Shown here one piece after another: positions 57,656-64,000 of a DNA stretch of 64,000 nucleotides (positions within the stretch are counted from its first letter, which is position 1; each line of letters starts with the position of its first letter). This DNA comes from Lantana camara (Eukaryota > Streptophyta > Magnoliopsida > Lamiales > Verbenaceae). The DNA lies in contig CM074860.1 of assembly GCA_037501455.1 (NCBI GenBank), forward strand, positions 21,721,001 to 21,785,000. Reading direction: 5' to 3'. Both the position numbers and the translations under genes were made by a program. The notes under the pieces were generated by a model, which searched no databases, was not told the origin of the DNA, and saw only the letters and a program-made list of their open reading frames with translations.

Positions 57656-58506
57656 TGATGGTGCTGGAAATCGGGTTTCCAAAAATACAACAACACTTTT
57701 TAATATTTGTATGGAAAGGGAAGGACCATCACAGGCGTGAGGGCCTCAGGATCTGGGTTTCCTCTTAAGCGTGGGTTCTTCCAGCTAGGATAACACCAAA
57801 GATGCAAGTTGCAGTGATGATGCTATTGTGGAGAAAATGGTGAGAAGCTTGAGAAGATCAGTGGAAATACTCAGAACAATATGTGTGATTTGTATGCAGA
57901 TGATGACTTAGGGGAGAATGCATGGGTTCCCCCCTATTTATATGTTAGGGATGGGGGTAAATGGGTAAATTGACCGTGTGGTCCCAAACCTGTGTTGCCC
58001 TAACACGTGGCAGCCTGTGAGGGTGTGAAAATGACGTTTCTGAAAAGGAGGCGGCGTGTCAGGTACAAGGTGCGCACCACCTTTGTGTCAGAGGTTGTTG
58101 GCGAGGGTCGCGTGAGAGGAAGGCCTAAAATCCTCTTGTGAAGGTTAGGATCCGTCGCATAAGGAGCAGGATCATTCACGAGCGCTGGTGACGCTCGAAG
58201 AATGTACGGATGGGCTCTCCACGGTAGATGACCCTTGAGCGCCAAAATCCCGAGCATCATGAATGGGTCCCCCGTGTGGGTGCTTCCCTGAGGAGGGTAA
58301 CCCTGGGGGCCGAGATGCGAGCGCCAAGCCTGTCGGCTCCGGCCCTTTACCCGAATAGTTATCCGAGGCTCCATGGTCTGTATTAGTTGGCAAATGTGTG
58401 GGCTGGGAAGGCCCACGAGCCCATCAATGCGAGCGTCTTGGCCCTCAGTCAACGAAGTGTTGACACGTGGACGGCTCTGATTCGAGTGTGATTTTAGGTC
58501 TCATCA
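57656..58506 (-). mobile_element. 3' LTR of the right Tat element
   Basis: This 851-bp LTR has TGATG and CATCA at its plus-strand ends. On the minus strand it starts TGATGAGACCTAAAATC directly after the polypurine tract GGGGGGCAAAA (58507-58517), which fixes it as a 3' LTR of an element extending right. A minus-strand TATA candidate (ATATAAATAGGGG) is near 57930-57945. Confidence 0.85.
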
Positions 58507-58517
58507 TTTTGCCCCCC
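58507..58517 (-). promoter_or_regulatory. Polypurine tract of the right Tat element
   Basis: Minus-strand GGGGGGCAAAA abuts the LTR start. Confidence 0.85.
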
Positions 58518-58806
58518 AAATTCTGTAGTATCGCTCGAGTGTACTGTAGAATTTAAAAAGAATGGAGCTTTGAATTTTTGAATATCCGAGGGTCAAGCCC
58601 ATTGCTGAAGAAGTGACTGCTTGCCTTCTGTAACGGACACAGTCTGACACAACATTAATTGAAGTCATGTCCGCATTTAATGCTGAGTGGGAACGTGGGC
58701 GCGTGCACTCCGGGAGACGTGAGGCGGTTACCAAAAGTGGGGGGATTTCCTAGGCGGGAAATGATTGCGTTTTGAATTTTCAGCCCTAATCCATGTAAAA
58801 TCTTCC

Positions 58807-58819
58807 CTATAAATAGGGG
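58807..58819 (+). promoter_or_regulatory. TATA box of the antisense gene
   Basis: CTATAAATAGGGG lies 288 bp before the start codon at 59107, on the same strand as the antisense gene. A transcription start would fall near 58840, giving a ~270-nt leader. The leader itself has intron-like signals (TTAG/GTAAAA at about 58932 and TTTTAG/GTTGTG near 58988), which I regard as unproven. Confidence 0.7.
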
Positions 58820-59106
58820 TTTGCAGGGCTTTGGGACCTTTTTCACGCATTCAAACTCTTTCAAGCATATACACAGCAAGAAATCTCTGTCAGTTCTACA
58901 GGCTCCGGCGAATTTCTTCTCTTCAAATCTTAGGTAAAAATCCCTTACCTTTCTTCTTATTTTCCCCGTGCTAACATTAGTTTTAGGTTGTGTGAGTGAA
59001 ACCCTTGAGGGAAGAGCCACTGTCTACCATTGAACTTGTTTCAGAAATCTTCTCCTTCCTTGAGCTTTCTGTTAGAAATCCCGTTTCCAAAAGTTGAAAA
59101 CTGAAC

Positions 59107-61981
59107 ATGGCCGGAAACCAAGCTGATGATTATGTACGGGAGATTGAGGAGATGTCGGTGGGGAGCTCTTCCCCTCATGGCGATGTCCCCATAGTTGTTC
59201 CCCTGGCTAGGGCGCACCCAGATGAGGGAATTCCCATGGAGATCTCGGTGGCCCAGGCTCCGGCTGATGCCGGGGAAGAAGAGGTGGACGCCGCCGTTCG
59301 AGGGATGAACGAGCGTGCTCCCGGAGGGGTGAACGACCTCTTTGAAGAGATGCACAATGTGATGGAAATGCAAAGGCAGGGGGAGAGAGTATTCCCAGTG
59401 TTGAATAGTGCTGTGAGACCCCAAGATCACAGGATCACAGTGGCTATGATGGCTCCCGAGGGTGAAGCGGGGCCATCCGGGCGCCCATTTGAGGCTGAAC
59501 CTTCCAGAAGGCGCCAGAGGAGAGGAAGGGAACCTGCCACTCGAGTGAGGCAGGATAATCGTCATCAGACTGACAGATCTCCGGACGAGATTGCGAGTAT
59601 TCTGACGCTCGACAATTTGGAGGAGTTGAGGGAGAGAGCTTATTGGGATGAGGCGGTATTCCCCATGCGACTTCCTGAGGAGGGGGAGAGGGCCAACCGA
59701 CCGCCACCTGGGATGATGACGGTCTACTGGGACGCGGTTCTAGCCGGGGGCTTGCGATTTCCCATCCCGCCCGTTACCGTCAACATCTATCAGCACTTGA
59801 GGCTTTGCCCTTCACAAATTCTGCCGAACGGCATAGCCCTGATCAACACTTTCGTGATCATGATGGTTGCTTTAGGTCGCGAACCCTCAATCGCCAACTT
59901 TGATAGCTTGATACAGGTGGCCCGTTCAACACGCTCATCCCCCACGGACGGATTCTACTATGCCCAGGCCAAATCTGGTTTTAAGATGATAGATTCTCCA
60001 TCCACTTCCTACGGCGAGCATTGGAAGGAGAAGTACTTTTTCGTGGGGGCTCCAGGGGGGATTTTTAGGGTTTTTCGCGAATGGTTGGTACATGGCGAAG
60101 GTCCTTTGATTAGGGAAAGGGTGAGGAATAAAGCCTTTGAGGATTGGGCACAGGGATTGGCCTTCGAGATGAGGAGTGAGAAGAAGTGGATTAAGGCGGA
60201 GACCTTGATGAAGAACGAGGGAATTTTGTTCCGTTATGGGCTATCTTGCCCTCCAGACATGATACTTCACCCTCCAGCTGACATCATGGCCCTCGACGGT
60301 TAGATTCTAGGAACTAACTGCTCTAACTTTTAGAAGAGCCTCCTAACTTGGTGTGATTGCTGTATATTTTTTTTCGTCTGTGACCCTAGCAACCGACTTC
60401 TGACGCTCGGTTCTCCTTTATTTGTAGGTGTCCAAATATTATCGCGAGGCATGAATGCTGAGGCACTTTCCCGTATGTTGGGCGTTCAAGGACCCGCTGC
60501 TGACCCTCAGCAACAGCAACAGCAACAACAAGAACGACCCCCAACTGCCCCGAGGGGCAGAGGAATCCGGCGAAGGCAGGGGCGAGGTGAAGGAGGTAGG
60601 GGGGCTGGTAACGAGGCTCCAGCCGTTGGTCCCGTCGAGGACCTCACCCTAGATGACGCTCAGGAGGTTACCCCGACTCCTGCTGCTCCCGAAGGGCCTA
60701 TAGCGCTCAGCTCCAGCACTTCCCACAATCGATCCGGGGAGTTAGTCCGCATTCAAGAAGGGATTAGGGCCGAGCGCCAAGGAAAAAGAAAGAGAATGCC
60801 GGACTCAATCCCAATCTCCGGTAAAGGGAAGGAGGTGGTTGTAGGCCACCGGGGCGAGGGTAGCGATACATCCTCCTCTGAGGACGAGGACTTCTGGAAG
60901 ATTGGCTGTCGCGGGGACGCTCGGTATAAGCGCCAAAGGAAGGACGGTCCCGTCCTGCTGAAAAAGAGCGCCTTTTCTGTCAACATGGTCTCCGACATCG
61001 TCGGAAAGCTCCAGTTCTCCGCCGACCACGACAAACTGAACGAGCATGATGCCGCTCAGGTCACGGATGACGCATGCCACGCCCTCCTGACGGTTAGGCC
61101 TCGATTCCTTCAGTAAAATTCCCCTTCTTTTCTTTTTATTCTGATGCTGTTTTTCGCTTATGGCTTTCGAGGAAGTAATCCTGAGGCTCAAGAATCTGCA
61201 AGGGCGAGCGCAAGCCTACTCCGAGCATAAGGCCAAGTACAAGAAGTTGCTGCGCATCTCGGACCCGAGCCAATTGCAGGAGGATTACAACAATGTCAGC
61301 GCTCAACTGAATTCCGCCAACCTAGAGAACGTTCGGTTGAAGGAAAGTCTGAAGAAGTCCGATGACGCTTTTCTGGTCCTTAATGAGCGTCACAGGAAAT
61401 TGAAGGACGAGCGGGACCAGTTGAGGGTGCAAAATGGGGAGCTGGGTGAGCAGCTGGCGGAGAGCACTCGCCAGAACGAGGAAGCTAACAAGGCCCTTGC
61501 TGACTTGCATGGCAAAGTACAAGGTTTGGAGGCGAGGGTATCCTGGGAGGCAGTGAAGAAGTTCTTGCGCTCAAAAGCTTTCGTGTTTGCAGCCAACATC
61601 CACTGCTTTGACAATGCTCGGCGTTTCTTTCACAAAGCCATCGGGCAAATGGTGAAACTTGGTTTGGCTCCTGAAAGCGCTCGAACGGACGTGCGCCTGC
61701 GTATGGACTTGGACGAAAACTGTGAGTCTATAGTCCAAGACGAGGATCCTTCCGAGAGCTTGGCGGAACCAGAATACCAGGAGTTGGTGGAAACACTCCA
61801 GCGGGAGTTCATAGCTGCCCATACTGCAGGTCCCGAGCCTAACCAGATAGAAGATGAAGGCACCTTCATGGACACCGTGGATGTCGAGGAACCTGGTGAG
61901 GCCCAAACTTCTGACGCCAACGTGCTGGCCCCAGTTCCTCTTGCAACTGCCCCTCCGGAGCCCAACTCTCAAGCCCAGTGA
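59107..61981 (+). CDS. Spliced antisense gene of the Tat element (putative gypsy-type transposon protein)
   Basis: Three exons are predicted: 59107-60298, 60428-61092 and 61172-61981. Intron 1 (129 bp) is GTTAGA...TTTGTAG and intron 2 (79 bp) GTTAGG...TTTCGAG; both keep the frame, for about 888 residues. The start has a good context (AACATGGC). Exon 1 holds a disordered N-terminus, then LRERAYWDEAVFPMRLPEEG and the conserved AGLRFPxPP/SQxxPN region here written GGLRFPIPPVTVNIY and LCPSQILPNGIALI, as in the plant 'putative gypsy type transposon' (Transposase_28) family. Exon 2 is low complexity with eight Gln and many Arg/Gly. Exon 3 is a coiled coil (about 60-130 residues in) with an acidic tail. 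It runs toward the integrase, convergent with it. Antisense ORFs at this place are known in Grande/Retand-type elements; the function is unknown. Confidence 0.8.
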
Positions 61982-63039
61982 AGGTCCATTGGATGCTGAT
62001 CCCTCTCCTTGTTGGTTCAACTTACTTGTCACATTATGAAAAATTTATGTCTGTAATCAATCTTCAAACTATTTCCTTGGATGTTTTGGACTTCTCTATG
62101 CTCCTTTTCCTCATCTATCATAACTCTTCTGTTTCTTGTTGGGATGTTTGAATGCTTTATCCTTTATTTTCGAATGATGAATGATGTTATTTCATTGCGC
62201 TCGCTGCTTTTATATCGGTATCTTTTGTTTGAGCGTTCGCGATGGGCGTGTGTATGCACGAGGGCGTTATCTTTGAGGGTGCCCTGGCGTTTATCACAAT
62301 GCGCCTTCAGTTTAAAGTTTGGCAGCATCTGGTGATTTGAGGGGCGTAGATACGGGCGCGAGGGTGTTTTATGCGTATTCCCTGGCCGTATTCGCAATGA
62401 GGCTCGAATTTGAACTTAGGAAACCTCTGGAGATTCGCCTAAGTATTGGCCCAACGATGTGCACCCTCATCTTAAACGCTTCATTAGATTGTATATACTT
62501 TAGAGATCAACAACAGGACCTGCTAAGTAGGATATTAAAGTGAGCGTAACCGTGGGGTTAGCTTTATTTCGAGAAACACATGAAGGGATTGAGTTAAAAT
62601 CCATTATTTTATGAGTGTGCTTTTACTCAATAAATTGAGGGTCATTGGGGTTCTTGCGAGCACGAGCTGGAGTGGCGAGCACTCAGCTGGCGTTAATTGA
62701 GCATTGCGCTCCCCGTTGTTCGACACGCTCATTTTTAGGACTTTATACACTTACAAATCGTTCAAACTGTTCCGGGGGGATGGTTATCAACACCTGGACA
62801 GTGTAGCTTTGAAACGATTGATGTATCGCGTAGGACGTTCGACGTGGAGGATGCTCGACACGGAGTAGGCCTCCCGTCGCTCGAATCATTAGATCAAATA
62901 AGAAAGCAAGCAAATAATAAAAACAAAGAATTAAATACTTACTGTTACATAGATGCATTTTTGGAAATGATTACAACACGCTTTCCGTCAAAGGAAAGCA
63001 CTCCATGCCGCAGACGGGCCATTACAAAGAAACTGAAGT
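61982..63039. other. Spacer between antisense gene and integrase
   Basis: Non-coding in both strands as far as I can see. It must contain the 3' ends of both convergent transcripts; AATCAATC near 62056 might serve the antisense gene. Confidence 0.55.
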
Positions 63040-63996
63040 CTACACGTAGAACCTTCTAAGGTTACATGCATTCCATGGCCTAGGGAGACGCTCGCCTTGC
63101 AAAGTCTCTAACAAGTAGGTGTTATTTGCTCGTACCTGAATGACTTTGAAGGGGCCTTCCCAATTGGGGTCCAGCTTACCCACGTGTTTGGAGACTTCAA
63201 CTTTTTTGAGGACCAAGTCCCCTAGCTGGAAAGTCCTTTCCTTAACACGTTTATTGTATTGGCGAGCAACGGTTGCTTTGTATTTGTGAATATGTGCCCA
63301 AGTAGCATTCCTCTTCTCATCCAGCAAATCTAACTCGAGCGCCCGATTGGCCTCGTTGGCGACAGGCTCGAAATAGGCAACGCGTGCGGATTCTTGAGCA
63401 ATTTCCGCAGGTATCATAGCCTCGGAGCCATAAACGAGGGAGTAAGGAGTTTCTCCTGTTGCCGCTCGTGGGGTAGTACGGTACGCCCACAGGGCTCCTT
63501 GAAGTATTTCAGCCCACTCTCCCTTCTTACTCTCGAGCATCGTCTTCAGATGCTGGAGTATGGTTCGATTGGTCACCTCCGCCTGACCGTTGGCTTGAGG
63601 GTGGCCTACGGAGGTGAATCGCTGTTCAATCCCTAGCTCATAGCACCAATCCCGCGTGTCGGCAGCGATGAACTGGGAGCCGTTGTCTGAGATAAGCACC
63701 CTCGGGATACCATACCTATAGATGATGTTTTTCCAGATGAAATCTCTCACAACCTTGAATGTTATCTTGGCGACCGCTTCGGCTTCCGCCCATTTAGTGA
63801 AGTAATCCACAGCGAGTATTACGAATTTCTTTTGTCCGGCCGCCATTGGGAGGGGTCCCATAATATCGATGCCCCACTGATCAAAAGGCCATGAAACATC
63901 GATGGGAATCATTTGAGCCGCTGGCAACTGGGGGGTGTTAGAATGAAACTGGTACTTAGGGCATTTCTTGGAGTAGCTAATGGCATCCTGTAGCAC
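63040..63996 (-). CDS. Tat-lineage integrase (C-terminal part of Pol), partial at window edge
   Basis: A 318-codon open frame runs off the right edge. The catalytic triad is complete: Asp in WGIDIMGPLP (residue 44), Asp in LISDNGSQF (104) and Glu in PQANGQAEVTNRT (140), giving D,D35E. The zinc-binding region is partly visible (YSKKCPKYQ; the second Cys of the usual CxxC is Tyr). The C-terminal part has VKERTFQLGDLVLKKVE and LDPNWEGPFKV, the GPY/F-like module. No chromodomain follows, as is normal for Tat. The stop is at 63040-63042. The frame is undamaged in the visible part, in contrast to the left-hand Tat element. Confidence 0.95.
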   Translation of the reverse strand: MLQDAISYSKKCPKYQFHSNTPQLPAAQMIPIDVSWPFDQWGIDIMGPLPMAAGQKKFVILAVDYFTKWAEAEAVAKITFKVVRDFIWKNIIYRYGIPRVLISDNGSQFIAADTRDWCYELGIEQRFTSVGHPQANGQAEVTNRTILQHLKTMLESKKGEWAEILQGALWAYRTTPRAATGETPYSLVYGSEAMIPAEIAQESARVAYFEPVANEANRALELDLLDEKRNATWAHIHKYKATVARQYNKRVKERTFQLGDLVLKKVEVSKHVGKLDPNWEGPFKVIQVRANNTYLLETLQGERLPRPWNACNLRRFYV

Positions 63997-64000
63997 CGAG

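Noticed and set aside
60451..61116. Three separate antisense ORFs starting at their own Met codons (59107, 60451, 61160)
   Set aside because: The frames join exactly across GT-AG introns, and the frames of ORFs two and three are open upstream of their Met up to the predicted acceptors, so one spliced gene explains them better.
1..64000. Left and right Tat parts (1-7082 and 57656-64000) as two ends of one giant element
   Set aside because: Both lie on the minus strand with the 5' LTR at 7082 and the 3' LTR at 57656, so their internal regions extend away from each other, outside the window. Their LTRs also differ.

Overview
The window is plant nuclear DNA, most likely from a eudicot: the plant-type Ty1/copia and Ty3/gypsy lineages, CACTA elements, MITEs and AT-rich spacers all fit, and no intact host gene is visible. 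The species cannot be named from the sequence. Almost everything is transposable-element DNA in nested layers, so the window reads as pericentromeric or gene-poor heterochromatin.

Layout. 1-7082: the 5' half of a Tat-lineage gypsy element on the minus strand (5' LTR, PBS, gag, protease, start of RT). Its gag is split by a 2.66-kb solo LTR and its RT by another LTR that runs off the left edge. 7083-17414: AT-rich spacer with MITEs, a TRIM-like repeat, a dead chromovirus integrase and a truncated copia-type LTR. 17420-40221: one Ty1/copia element, minus strand, with matching 181-bp LTRs and a GTTAA target duplication. It is blown up to 22.8 kb by a 2.1-kb solo LTR (with a later 481-bp tandem duplication), a non-coding gypsy-like element (LARD) with 2.65-kb LTRs, a broken LTR mosaic carrying a CACTA element that itself carries a hAT-type MITE, and a 2.4-kb solo LTR. 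40227-45930: a possible gene fragment and an Athila-type element (gag, protease and a separate plant transposon ORF, no RT). 45940-56094: two long-LTR elements, one inserted just inside the other, a PIF/Harbinger transposase relic, an Athila-type LTR and another copia-type LTR. 56095-57655: a second CACTA copy in the opposite orientation. 57656-64000: the 3' half of a second Tat-lineage element with integrase on the minus strand and a convergent antisense gene on the plus strand.

Three points stand out. (1) The antisense gene of the right-hand Tat element can be read as a three-exon gene with its own TATA box; both predicted introns have GT-AG ends and keep the frame, giving about 888 residues. 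(2) A group of very long LTRs shares a conserved intron-3'-end-like block but also carries, at a similar internal position, clusters of GC-rich palindromes or hairpins whose sequence differs by family while their pairing is kept. (3) The two CACTA copies act as filled and empty alleles for a MITE insertion and share a tRNA-like module.

Most coding regions are broken. The best-preserved are the Tat integrase and the antisense gene.
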